A stretch of 64,000 nucleotides of DNA, taken from contig NZ_JANTYU010000002.1 in the NCBI RefSeq assembly GCF_024806835.1, positions 558,001 to 622,000 on the forward strand, written 5' to 3'. Source of the stretch: Xanthomonas sp. 3793 (GTDB lineage Bacteria; Pseudomonadota; Gammaproteobacteria; Xanthomonadales; Xanthomonadaceae). The position numbers and the translations under genes were made by a program. This document shows, piece by piece, positions 26,922-35,427 of this stretch. The notes below the pieces were generated by a model. It ran no database searches. It was not told the DNA's origin and saw nothing but the letters and a program-made list of their open reading frames with translations. Within the stretch, counting starts at the first letter, position 1. The number at the start of each line of letters is the position of its first letter.

Positions 26922-27407
26922 ATGAAAGGCCATCCCGAAGTCGTCGATTACCTCAAGCAGCTGCTACGCGGCGAACTGGCGGCACGCGACCAGTATTTCC
27001 TGCATTCGCGCCGCTACGAGGATCAGGGCCTGATGGCGCTGTACGAGCGCATCAACCATGAGATGCAGGAAGAAACCGAGCACGCTGACGCGTTGCTGCG
27101 GCGCATCCTGTTCCTGGAAGGCGACCCGGATATGCGCCCGGCCGAGTTTGCGCCGGGCAAGACCGTTGTCGAGATGCTCGAGCGCGATCTGGTGGTGGAA
27201 TACGAAGTGCGCGCGGCGCTGGCTGCCGGCATGAAGCTGTGCGAAGAGCACGGCGATTACGTCAGCCGCGACATGTTGCTCAAGCAATTGCAGGACACCG
27301 AAGAAGACCATGCCTGGTGGCTGGAGCAGCAGCTTGGCCTGATCAAGCGGATCGGCCTGGAGCTGTACCAGACCTCGAAGATCGACAAGGGCCACGTGGC
27401 CGGTTGA
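26922..27407 (+). CDS. bfr: Bacterioferritin-type iron store lacking the haem methionine
   Basis: Iron-storage protein of 161 residues in the ferritin/bacterioferritin family. It begins [20 protein letters not shown] and keeps the diiron ligands Glu18, Glu51, His54 (ETEH at 51-54), Glu94, Glu127 and His130 (TEEDHAW) by alignment with E. coli Bfr. Position 52, the Met that ligates haem at the two-fold interface in E. coli, is Thr here, so the protein may not bind haem in the classic manner. The ATG at 26922 matches the family start; an upstream in-frame ATG at 26853 does not. Confidence 0.93.
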   Translation: MKGHPEVVDYLKQLLRGELAARDQYFLHSRRYEDQGLMALYERINHEMQEETEHADALLRRILFLEGDPDMRPAEFAPGKTVVEMLERDLVVEYEVRAALAAGMKLCEEHGDYVSRDMLLKQLQDTEEDHAWWLEQQLGLIKRIGLELYQTSKIDKGHVAG

Positions 27408-27563
27408 TTGCGGGATTGCTGGACTGGCGTACGCTCCAAGGCCGTGCGCTGGTGCTTGAGGCGGCCACGAACCGTGGTGCTTGGCGCATGCGGCCGGCAC
27501 GTTGCACCGGAGTGTGCAGACGTGCAGACCTCCGTTACGTCACAGGCTCCAGTGCTGCAGATC

Positions 27564-27585
27564 GCCGGCTCGATGCCGGCTTTTT
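27564..27585 (+). terminator. Intrinsic terminator downstream of bfr
   Basis: GCCGGC-TCGAT-GCCGGC followed by TTTTTC, about 155 bases past the bfr stop in the gap before the convergent tpm gene. Confidence 0.75.
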
Positions 27586-27639
27586 CATTCAGGCCATCCC
27601 GGCGCCCGGATTGGCGCTGCAGACCTGGTCTCGACGCTG

Positions 27640-28296
27640 TCAGTTGCGCTGCAGCCGATACACCGCAGTCGATAAGGCGGTGACGCCATCGGCACGGAAG
27701 CGCGGCTCCTGATCCAGGATGTCGCGCAGTTCCAACTGTTGCACCTGCCATGGCGCCTGAAACAGCGACTGCACCTCGGCCGCATCCACTGCAAAAGGCG
27801 GGCCGGCCTTTTCGGTTTGCGGATAATCCAGCGTGATCAGCAGCCCACGACACATTGCCGGCAAGTGCGCGTAGGTGGTTTGCAGATACCGCTGGCGCAG
27901 GTTCGCCGGCAAGGCCACCAGCGCAGCGCGGTCGTAGACCGCCATGCAATCGGCCAATACGTGCGCGTCCAGCGCAAAGGCATCGCCGCAGATGATCTCG
28001 ATGGGGCCGGCGACGAAATGTTCGGCAGCGCCGCTGCTATGGCGCTGCGGTTGCAGGTTGGCGTCATCGAAGAACTGCGTCACGGCCAGTGGCGAGACCT
28101 CCACGCCCAGAACGCGATGGCCTTGCGCGGCCAGCCAATGCATGTCCAGCGTCTTGCCGCACAGCGGCACCAATACGCGTGCAGCGTGTGGCAGCTGCAG
28201 TGCCGGCCAGTGCTTCTGCAGCAGCGGCATCACCTCATCCTGGTGAAAGCCGGTCTGTCCGTCCTGCCAACGTTGCAACCAGAAATCTGTGTCCAT
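27640..28296 (-). CDS. tpm: Thiopurine S-methyltransferase
   Basis: SAM-dependent methyltransferase of 218 residues that acts on thiopurines and, in bacteria, on selenium or tellurium compounds. The protein starts MDTDFWLQRWQDGQTGFHQD, the N-terminal signature of bacterial TPMT, and has the SAM-binding region VLVPLCGKTLDMHWLAAQGH near 47-66 and VLGVEVSPLAV. The start at 28296 is preferred over an ATG seven codons earlier because it matches the family. It is convergent with bfr. Confidence 0.94.
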   Translation of the reverse strand: MDTDFWLQRWQDGQTGFHQDEVMPLLQKHWPALQLPHAARVLVPLCGKTLDMHWLAAQGHRVLGVEVSPLAVTQFFDDANLQPQRHSSGAAEHFVAGPIEIICGDAFALDAHVLADCMAVYDRAALVALPANLRQRYLQTTYAHLPAMCRGLLITLDYPQTEKAGPPFAVDAAEVQSLFQAPWQVQQLELRDILDQEPRFRADGVTALSTAVYRLQRN

Positions 28297-28536
28297 GGTC
28301 TCGTCATGTCGGTGCACCCCAGTGCGGTACCGCGCTTACGAAAAAACGCGCCTGTGTGCGCAGTGCGGCAGGGGTGCTTAGTGTTGCGGGTGATGAAGTT
28401 GGTTTTGCAGCCAATCGCATCGATCAGATCGCCGGCTGCGTGGTTGCAAGCTGGGGAAGGTCCCACCGAACTATGCCCGCTGCGTTAGTCCAGACGCTAC
28501 AGCACTTGCCGGAATCAAATCGCGTGACTGGGTGAT

Positions 28537-28776
28537 TCAATTGGCTGGTAGGCGTGCAAGAAGTAGCAGTCCCTCTGCATCGGCAGAGGCCTGATCGTAA
28601 TGAACCAGGCCACAAAAATCCGTGTCGACCATGATGCCGTGGCTTAGATAGCCCCAGCTCTCGTGGCCCGGAAGATAATCGGCTGTGTCCATGCAGGCAA
28701 CGACATTTCCGCGGTATTGAGTGTCGATCTCGATCAGATCACCGGCTTTGGATTCCTGGCCATCCGCATACAGCAT
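28537..28776 (-). CDS. Conserved small protein, function unknown
   Basis: A 79-residue soluble protein beginning MLYADGQESKAGDLIEIDTQ and ending LLLLARLPAN. GGGAGG 6 bases before the ATG at 28776 is a strong Shine-Dalgarno and sets this start rather than the in-frame ATG at 28797. The composition is acidic, with Tyr-rich YLPGHESWGYLSHG. I do not recognise a domain; it resembles small bacterial immunity-like or regulatory proteins only in size and polarity, which is not evidence of function. Confidence 0.6.
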   Translation of the reverse strand: MLYADGQESKAGDLIEIDTQYRGNVVACMDTADYLPGHESWGYLSHGIMVDTDFCGLVHYDQASADAEGLLLLARLPAN

Positions 28777-28822
28777 TGAACCTCCCAGCCAAGACACCGC
28801 AATGCGGTGCGTTGGTGATCCG

Positions 28823-29012
28823 CGCCTCAGCGGGCTGGGGCGACCGCAGTGTCAGCCGCGCCGCCGCGCGCGGTGAGCGGATGCCGTTACCGCACTTCCA
28901 GCCCATCGACTTTTTTGCCGCGCCTCAGCAGCCTGAGGCGATAGCAATGTCAGTCGCGCCGCCGCGCGCCAGACGAGTGAATCACCGTCACTGCACCTCC
29001 AGCCCATCCACC
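28823..29012. repeat. Tandem duplication covering the parC 3' end
   Basis: Two copies of about 90 bases in direct orientation. Copy 1 (about 28823-28918) and copy 2 (about 28921-29012) both begin CGCCTCAGC and share TGTCAGCCGCGCCGCCGCGCG-like and CTTCCAGCCCATCGAC-like blocks. Copy 2 contains the real parC stop. In copy 1 the minus strand still encodes a ParC-like tail GKKVDGLEVR then TAA at 28887-28889, but without an open frame upstream. It is a remnant, not a gene. Confidence 0.75.
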
Positions 29013-31231
29013 TTCTGCCACCCGCGCGGCAACAACGATCCACGACTCGCACGCGCGCCCACGTACGTATCCAGATCCTTGAACGACAGGCTCATGGTGC
29101 GCGCGCCGCTGCGCACCAGCAGGGTGTTGCCCGGCGCCACCGCGACCACTGCCACCACGCGCTCGGTGCCGAGCTTGGCCTTGGGGATCTCGATGATCTT
29201 GTTGCCTTTGCCCTTGTCCAGCTCGGGCACGTCGGTGGCCGGCACCGCCAGCAGGTTGCCGGCGCTGGTGACGGCGACGATGCGGTCGGTCTGCGGGTTG
29301 CTCACCTGCGCAGGGCTGAGCACATGCGAGCCGGCAGTCAGGTTGAGCATCGCCTTGCCGGCCTTGTTGCGGCCGGTGAGGTTTTCGAAACGAGTCACGA
29401 AGCCATAGCCGTGCGAGGACGCCAGCACGAAGCGGGTGGCGTTGTCGGCACTGGCCATGACCTGGAACGATGCGCCCGAGCCGGGCGAGAAGCGTCCGGT
29501 CAACGGTTCGCCGTTGCCGCGTGCCGAGGGCAGGGTGTGCACGGCGGTCGAATAGGCGCGGCCATCCGAATCCAGGAACGCCACCTGATGCGTGCTGCGG
29601 CTGCGCACCGCCGCCAGCAGGCTGTCGCCGTCGCGATACGACATGCCGGCCGGATCGACCTCGTGGCCCTTGGCCGCGCGCACCCAGCCCTTTTCCGACA
29701 GCACCACCGTCATCGGTTCGCTGGCGACCATTTCGGTCTCGTCGATCGCCTGCGCGGCGCCACGCTGCACCAGCGGCGAGCGGCGCGCGTCGCCGAACTT
29801 CTTGGCGTCGGCGGTCAGCTCGTCCTTGATCAGCTTCTTGAGCTTGGTCTTGCTTTCCAGGATCGCCATCAGCTGCGCGCGTTCCTTGGCCAGTGCTTCC
29901 TGCTCGCCGCGGATCTTCATTTCTTCCAGGCGCGCCAACTGACGCAGCTTGGTTTCCAGGATGTATTCGGCCTGTTCCTCGCTGAGCGCGAAGCGGGCAA
30001 TCAACACCGGCTTGGGTTCGTCTTCGCTGCGGACGATGCGGATCACTTCGTCCAGGTTGAGGAAGGCGATCAACAGGCCTTCCAACAGGTGCAGGCGGCG
30101 CTCGACCTTTTGCAGGCGATGGTTGAGGCGGCGGGTGACGGTATCGCTGCGGAAGGTCAGCCACTCGCTCAGCAGCTGGCGCAGGTTCTTCACCTGCGGG
30201 CGGCCGTCCAGGCCGATCACATTGAGGTTGACGCGGTAGCTGCGCTCAAGATCGGTGGTGACGAACAGGTGGCCCATCAACTGTTCGGCGTCGACACGGT
30301 TGGAGCGCGGCACCAGTACCACCCGCACCGGGCTGGTGTGGTCGGACTCGTCGCGGATGTCTTCCAGCCACGGCAGCTTCTTGGCGCGCATCTGCTGGGC
30401 GATCTGCTCGATCACCTTGGACGGCGAGACCTGGTACGGCAGCGCATCGATGACGATGTTGGCGTGTTCTTTTTTATAGGTGGCACGTGCGCGCACGCTG
30501 CCATGGCCGGTCTCGTAGATGCTGCGCAGGTCGGCGGCCGGGGTAATGATTTCTGCGGTGGTCGGGTAGTCCGGGCCCAGCACGTGTTCGCACAACTCGG
30601 CGACCGTGGCATCGGGGTTGTCGAGCAGGCGCAGCAGCGCGCTGACGATCTCGTTGAGGTTGTGCGGCGGCACGTCGGTGGCCATGCCGACGGCAATACC
30701 GGTGGTGCCGTTGAGCAGCAGGTGCGGCAGGCGGGCCGGCAACCAGGTCGGCTCTTCCAGGGTGCCGTCGAAGTTGGGCGCCCAATCGGTGGTGCCCTGG
30801 CCGATTTCGCCCAGCAGCACTTCGGCGATGGGGGTGAGCTTGGACTCGGTGTAGCGCATCGCCGCGAACGACTTGGGGTCGTCAGTGGAGCCGAAGTTGC
30901 CCTGGCCTTCGATCAGCGGATAGCGGTACGAAAATGGCTGCGCCATCAGCACCAGCGCTTCGTAGCAGGCGCTGTCGCCGTGCGGATGGTACTTACCGAT
31001 CACATCGCCCACGGTGCGCGCGGATTTCTTCGGCTTGGCAGCCGCGTTCAGGCCGAGCTCGCTCATCGCGAAGATGATGCGGCGCTGCACCGGCTTCAGG
31101 CCATCGCCGAGGAACGGCAGGGCGCGGTCGAGCACCACGTACATCGAATAGTCGAGATAGGCGCGTTCGGCGTACTCGCGCAGCGGCAGCTGTTCGAAGC
31201 CATGGAAGGTGGGGCGGGTCAGATCGGTCAT
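28988..31231 (-). CDS. parC: DNA topoisomerase IV subunit A
   Basis: DNA cleavage subunit that decatenates sister chromosomes together with ParE. The 747-residue protein begins [20 protein letters not shown] and shows [36 protein letters not shown] (the HPHGD loop) and [16 protein letters not shown], with the catalytic Tyr in MRYTE near residue 122. The C-terminal half holds the beta-pinwheel domain ending [15 protein letters not shown]. Length fits the gammaproteobacterial family. A remnant of a second tail lies just beyond the stop. Confidence 0.97.
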   Translation of the reverse strand: MTDLTRPTFHGFEQLPLREYAERAYLDYSMYVVLDRALPFLGDGLKPVQRRIIFAMSELGLNAAAKPKKSARTVGDVIGKYHPHGDSACYEALVLMAQPFSYRYPLIEGQGNFGSTDDPKSFAAMRYTESKLTPIAEVLLGEIGQGTTDWAPNFDGTLEEPTWLPARLPHLLLNGTTGIAVGMATDVPPHNLNEIVSALLRLLDNPDATVAELCEHVLGPDYPTTAEIITPAADLRSIYETGHGSVRARATYKKEHANIVIDALPYQVSPSKVIEQIAQQMRAKKLPWLEDIRDESDHTSPVRVVLVPRSNRVDAEQLMGHLFVTTDLERSYRVNLNVIGLDGRPQVKNLRQLLSEWLTFRSDTVTRRLNHRLQKVERRLHLLEGLLIAFLNLDEVIRIVRSEDEPKPVLIARFALSEEQAEYILETKLRQLARLEEMKIRGEQEALAKERAQLMAILESKTKLKKLIKDELTADAKKFGDARRSPLVQRGAAQAIDETEMVASEPMTVVLSEKGWVRAAKGHEVDPAGMSYRDGDSLLAAVRSRSTHQVAFLDSDGRAYSTAVHTLPSARGNGEPLTGRFSPGSGASFQVMASADNATRFVLASSHGYGFVTRFENLTGRNKAGKAMLNLTAGSHVLSPAQVSNPQTDRIVAVTSAGNLLAVPATDVPELDKGKGNKIIEIPKAKLGTERVVAVVAVAPGNTLLVRSGARTMSLSFKDLDTYVGARASRGSLLPRGWQKVDGLEVQ

Positions 31232-31291
31232 GTAAAGCCAGGTCCTGCGTGAGAGGAGACCGCGCCGCAGCGCGAGCTCGAAGAGCGCCGA

Positions 31292-32143
31292 TTATCCGGA
31301 TGCGGCGGGGGATGCCAAGCCGCGCGCGTGGCCGGCGGCCAGATAACGGGTGGGCGGGGCGCCGAAGTGGCGGTGAAACACACTGACGAAGGCACTGGGG
31401 CTGCTGTAGCCGAGCTGGTCGGCCACCTGCGCCACCGCGCTGCCCTGGCTGAGCCGGCGCAGGCCCTCGGCCAGGCGTGCCTGCTGGCGCCATTGCGCAA
31501 AACTCAGCCCGGTCTCGTCGCGAAAATGCCGGCTCAGGCTGCGCGGCGACAGCCCGCCCCAATCGGCCCAGGCATCGAGCGGGCGTGGGTCGGCAGGGGT
31601 GGCGAGCAATTGCCGGGCAATCCGCAGCAGGCGGCGGTCGGCCGGCATCGGCAGGTGCAGGTGGTCGATTTGGACCTGGCATAGCTCGTCCAGCAGCACC
31701 GCGGCCAGCCGCTGCTGGGCGCTATCCAGCGGCCGATCCAGCGGCCAGCCGGCGGCACGCATGATCGCCTCGCGGGCCAGCCCGGTCAGCCGGATCACTC
31801 CGCCTTGCGCGGGCAGGGAGGCGCAGGCATCCGGCCGCACCACCACGCCCCAACCGCGCATCGGGCCGGCCAGCTCGACGGTGTGCTGCTGGCCAGGCGG
31901 CATCCAGCCGGCGCAGCCCGGTGGCAACGACAGCGTGCCCTGTCGGGTATGCACGGTCAGCACGCCTTGTTCGACAAACATCAGCTGTCCGCGTACATGC
32001 GCATGCCAGGCGGTTTCGGGCGCCCACACCGCACGCAGGTCGGCCAGGAAGGCGATCAGCACCGGGCCGTCGGCCCATTCGAAGCTGCTGCGCACGCCGG
32101 GCGGCAGTGCGTCCACCGTCGTTGGCGGGTTTTCGATAGTCAT
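31292..32143 (-). CDS. AraC-family transcriptional regulator
   Basis: Predicted DNA-binding regulator of 283 residues. An N-terminal cupin domain (about 40-130, with MPPGQQHTVELAGPMRGWGV) precedes a C-terminal AraC domain: first helix-turn-helix LSPRSLSRHFRDETGLSFAQ (about 195-214) and second VAQVADQLGYSSPSAFVSVF (about 238-257). TACAAT on the minus strand ends 8 bases before the ATG and no Shine-Dalgarno is seen. It is divergent from the marR-efflux operon and may control it or respond to the same compounds. Confidence 0.88.
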   Translation of the reverse strand: MTIENPPTTVDALPPGVRSSFEWADGPVLIAFLADLRAVWAPETAWHAHVRGQLMFVEQGVLTVHTRQGTLSLPPGCAGWMPPGQQHTVELAGPMRGWGVVVRPDACASLPAQGGVIRLTGLAREAIMRAAGWPLDRPLDSAQQRLAAVLLDELCQVQIDHLHLPMPADRRLLRIARQLLATPADPRPLDAWADWGGLSPRSLSRHFRDETGLSFAQWRQQARLAEGLRRLSQGSAVAQVADQLGYSSPSAFVSVFHRHFGAPPTRYLAAGHARGLASPAASG

Positions 32144-32221
32144 TGGCCTGATTGTATTACCGGGCCAGTTGGAGTGGCGCGTAAGGTGGCGATCCTTGCT
32201 GGCGGTTTAATCCCGGGTGAG

Positions 32222-32241
32222 ATATTTGCGTTGACAAATAT
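32222..32241. promoter_or_regulatory. MarR operator palindrome and promoter of the efflux operon
   Basis: ATATTTG-N6-CAAATAT is a perfect 7-bp inverted repeat. It overlaps TTGACA at 32231-32236; CAAAAT at 32253-32258 gives a -10 at 16 bases, so the palindrome would occlude the -35. Transcription would start near 32265, one base before the ATG at 32266. Binding by the adjacent MarR protein is inferred. Confidence 0.7.
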
Positions 32242-32265
32242 ATTTTTCGGAACAAAATGTGCCGC

Positions 32266-32706
32266 ATGAATTTACCGCCCACCGCTCCGCCGTCGTTCGG
32301 GTTGCTGTTGCGCCAGGTGCGCGACGCGCTGATGCGTCAGCTCGATGCCGAGATGAAGGGCGAGCTGCCCGACTTCGGTTTCAGCCACTACGTCGGTCTG
32401 AAGATCCTGGCGGTGCGTTCGCCGTGTACGGCCAACGAACTGGCGCTGGCGCTGGACCAGACGCCGAGCGCGGTGACCCGCCTGCTCGACAAGCTCGAGG
32501 CACTGGGCGCGGTGCGGCGCGAGCCGCATGCCCAGGACCGGCGTGCGCTGCAGATCGTCATGACCGAGCAGGGCGTGGCGCTGTGGGAACGGCTGCGCTT
32601 GCGCGGCGAACGTGCGATCGAGCATGGCCTGCGCGACCTGGATGCCTCTGAGCGCGAACAACTCACCTCTCTTCTTATCCGTGTCCGCGATGCACTCAAC
32701 TCATGA
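32266..32706 (+). CDS. MarR-family repressor of the efflux operon
   Basis: Dimeric winged-helix regulator of 146 residues (149 if the ATG at 32257 is used, which lies inside the likely -10 box). It contains GLKILAVRSPCTANELALAL, a recognition helix in QTPSAVTRLLDKLEALGAV (about 67-85) and the wing PHAQDRRALQIVMTEQG. It is the first gene of a unit with an outer-membrane factor, EmrA and EmrB, and its stop overlaps the next start as ATGA. Sensing of toxic phenolics or drugs, as in EmrR, is inference. Confidence 0.9.
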   Translation: MNLPPTAPPSFGLLLRQVRDALMRQLDAEMKGELPDFGFSHYVGLKILAVRSPCTANELALALDQTPSAVTRLLDKLEALGAVRREPHAQDRRALQIVMTEQGVALWERLRLRGERAIEHGLRDLDASEREQLTSLLIRVRDALNS

Positions 32707-34217
32707 ACGCTGCTAGTTTTTCCATCCAGACGCTGCGCCCGCGCCCGATGCGCCGCGCGCGGCCACTCGTTGTCGCCGCCCTGACGCTGGCGCTGGCCGC
32801 CTGCGCCAGCAGCCGTGGCCTGGCGCCGCAAGCCACCGTGCTCGACGCCAGCCAGCTGCATGCCGAGCGCACCCTGGGGCAGGCCGGGCTGAGTGCGGCC
32901 GCATGGCCGGCCAGCGATTGGTGGCGTGCGCTTGGCGATGCGCAATTGAACGCGCTGATCGGCGAAGGCCTGCAGCACAGCCCCAGCCTGGAGGCGGCCG
33001 ACGCGCGCCTGCGCCAGGCGCAGGCCCGCATCGGTACCGCGCAGGCCGATCGAGGCCCCAGCCTGTCGGTCTCCGGCGGCTATGCGGGCGTGCAGTTGCC
33101 GGAGTCGGTGGCCGGCGAAGAGCGCGGCGGACGCTTCGGCGGCAACGGTCAGCTGGTGGTGGACTTCCGCTATGGCGTGGACCTGTGGGGCGGCAAGCGC
33201 GCCGCCTGGGAAGCGGCGGTGGACACCGCGCACGCGGCCGAGGTGGATGCGCAGGCCGCGCGCCTGAACCTGTCGGCGGCGATCGCCGAAGCCTATGCGC
33301 AACTCGACTACGCCTGGCGTCTGCACGACGTGGCCGACGAGGAACTGGCGCGCTCGCGCAAGACCGTGGAGCTGACCCAGCAGCGCCGCAGTGCAGGCAT
33401 CGACAGCGATCTGCAGCTGCGTCAGGCCCAGGCACGGGTGCCGGCGGCGCAGCAACAGGTGCAATCCGCACAGCAGCAGATCGACGAAGCGCGCAACGCG
33501 CTGGCGGCGTTGCTTGGCCAGGGCCCGGACCGCGGGCTGGACATCGCGCGCCCGCTGCTGGGCGCGAGCGTCGCCGCGCAGCTGCCGAGCAACCTGCCGG
33601 CCGATCTGCTCGGCCGTCGCCCGGACGTGGTGGCCGCGCGCTGGCGCGTGGAGGCGGCCGACAAGGACATCGCCACGGCCAAGACCCGCTTCTATCCCAG
33701 CTTCAACATCACCGCGCTGGGCGGTGTGGTGAACCGCGATGTCGGCCAGTTGCTGGAAAGCGCTTCGGTCTTCGGCGTGGTCGCCCCGGCATTGAGCCTG
33801 CCGATCTTCGACGGCGGCAAGCTGCGCGCCAATCTGGCCGGCAGCGATGCGCAGTACGACCTGGCCGTTGCCGACTACAACCAGAAGGTGATCGCGGCGT
33901 TGCGCGAAGTGGCCGACCAGGTCAACGCGGTGCGTTCGCTGGAGCAGCGCGCACGCGCCCAGGACGATGCCGTGCAGACCGCCGCCGCCGCCTTCGATCT
34001 GGCCGAGCAGCGCTACCGCGCCGGCATCGGCGGCTACCTGGAGGTGCTCAGCGTGCAGGAGCAATTGCTCGTCGCACGCCAGCGCATGGCCGGACTGCAA
34101 TCGCAACAACTTTTGGCCTCGGTGAGGTTGCAGCGTGCGCTGGGTGGCGGATTTGCGCCGGAGCCCGCACGCGACACCGCACACACCGCGCCCACTTCCG
34201 CACAACCGAATTCCTGA
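32703..34217 (+). CDS. Outer-membrane efflux lipoprotein (NodT/OprM type)
   Basis: Outer-membrane channel of 504 residues for a tripartite efflux pump. The signal peptide ends with the lipobox ALAAC (Cys about 34), so the protein is lipid-anchored. The body has the two OEP repeats, e.g. SLEAADARLRQAQARIGTAQ and NLPADLLGRRPDVVAARWRV, the NodT signature (about 298-317), and coiled-coil runs. It overlaps marR by 4 bases and precedes emrA by 10 bases, so all four form one operon. Confidence 0.93.
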   Translation: MNAASFSIQTLRPRPMRRARPLVVAALTLALAACASSRGLAPQATVLDASQLHAERTLGQAGLSAAAWPASDWWRALGDAQLNALIGEGLQHSPSLEAADARLRQAQARIGTAQADRGPSLSVSGGYAGVQLPESVAGEERGGRFGGNGQLVVDFRYGVDLWGGKRAAWEAAVDTAHAAEVDAQAARLNLSAAIAEAYAQLDYAWRLHDVADEELARSRKTVELTQQRRSAGIDSDLQLRQAQARVPAAQQQVQSAQQQIDEARNALAALLGQGPDRGLDIARPLLGASVAAQLPSNLPADLLGRRPDVVAARWRVEAADKDIATAKTRFYPSFNITALGGVVNRDVGQLLESASVFGVVAPALSLPIFDGGKLRANLAGSDAQYDLAVADYNQKVIAALREVADQVNAVRSLEQRARAQDDAVQTAAAAFDLAEQRYRAGIGGYLEVLSVQEQLLVARQRMAGLQSQQLLASVRLQRALGGGFAPEPARDTAHTAPTSAQPNS

Positions 34218-34227
34218 GACATCGACG

Positions 34228-35421
34228 ATGAGCCAGACGACTCCAACTTCTTCCCAACCCGCGCCAGCCGCACCCAGCAAGCGCCGCGCGGCGCTGCGCA
34301 TCGTGGCCATTGTGGTGATCCTGGCGATCATCGGCATCGTGACCTGGTACGTCCTGGTCGGACGCTGGTACGAGGACACCGACGATGCGTACGTGCAGGG
34401 CAACCAGGTGCAGATCACCCCGATGGTGGGCGGCACGGTGGTCAGCATCGGTGCCGAAGACGGCATGCGTGTCGAGCGTGGCCAGCTGCTGGTGCAACTG
34501 GACCCGGCCGATACCGCCGTGGCGCTGCAGCAGGCCGAAGCCAACCTGGCCAAGACCGTGCGCCAGGTGCGCGGTCTGTATCGCAGCGTGGAAGGCGCGC
34601 AGGCCGAATTGTCGGCACGCGAAGTCACCCTGCGCAGCGCCCGTGCCGACTTTGCGCGACGCAGGAATCTGGCTGCCAGCGGCGCCATTTCCAATGAAGA
34701 ACTGGCGCATGCCCGCGAAGAGCTCGCTGCCGCCGAAGCGGCCGTGAGCGGCTCGCGCGAGAGCTTCGAGCGCAACCGTGCGCTGATCGACGACAGCGCG
34801 CTGTCCAATCAGCCGGATGTGCAGACGGCCGCAGCGCAGGTACGTCAGGCCTATCTCAATCATGCGCGCACCGGCGTGGTGGCGCCGGTATCGGGCTATG
34901 TCGCACGACGTTCGGCGCAGGTCGGTCAGCGCGTGCAGCCGGGCAGCGTGTTGATGGCGGTGGTGCCGCTGGAACAGGTGTGGGTGGAAGCCAACTTCAA
35001 GGAAACCCAGCTCAAGCACATGCGCCTGGGCCAGGAAGTGGAACTGCATTCGGATCTGTATGGCGGTGGTGTCGACTACACCGGTCGCATCGAGAGCCTG
35101 GGCCTGGGCACAGGCAGCGCGTTCTCACTGTTGCCGGCGCAAAACGCCAGCGGCAACTGGATCAAGATCGTGCAGCGCGTGCCGGTGCGCATTTCGGTGG
35201 ACAGCAAGCAACTGGCCGACAATCCGCTGCGCATTGGGTTGTCGATGAAGGTCGACGTCAATCTGCATGACCAGCAGGGCAGCGTGCTGCCGACCAAGCT
35301 GGCGACCGGTTCGGTGTTCTCCACCGATGTGTACGCGCAGCAGTTGCAGGCTGCCGACGCCGACATCCATCGCATCATCCAGGACAACCTGCCGTCGCAG
35401 GCTGCCAGCAAGGCGGGCTAG
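34228..35421 (+). CDS. emrA: Efflux pump periplasmic adaptor, EmrA type
   Basis: Membrane-fusion protein of 397 residues linking EmrB to the outer-membrane channel. One N-terminal membrane helix (about 20-44, LRIVAIVVILAIIGIVTWYV) leads to the HlyD_D23-type lipoyl/barrel region with YEDTDDAYVQGNQVQITPMV and an alpha-hairpin (about 95-210). The beta-barrel part begins GVVAPVSGYVARRSAQVGQR. The start at 34228 is set by the MSQTT N-terminus; the ORF is open further up only by chance. It is 6 bases before emrB. Confidence 0.93.
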   Translation: MSQTTPTSSQPAPAAPSKRRAALRIVAIVVILAIIGIVTWYVLVGRWYEDTDDAYVQGNQVQITPMVGGTVVSIGAEDGMRVERGQLLVQLDPADTAVALQQAEANLAKTVRQVRGLYRSVEGAQAELSAREVTLRSARADFARRRNLAASGAISNEELAHAREELAAAEAAVSGSRESFERNRALIDDSALSNQPDVQTAAAQVRQAYLNHARTGVVAPVSGYVARRSAQVGQRVQPGSVLMAVVPLEQVWVEANFKETQLKHMRLGQEVELHSDLYGGGVDYTGRIESLGLGTGSAFSLLPAQNASGNWIKIVQRVPVRISVDSKQLADNPLRIGLSMKVDVNLHDQQGSVLPTKLATGSVFSTDVYAQQLQAADADIHRIIQDNLPSQAASKAG

Positions 35422-35427
35422 GCCACC

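Noticed and set aside
29324..31252. Plus-strand 642-codon frame across parC
   Set aside because: Antisense to ParC; no domain or Shine-Dalgarno.
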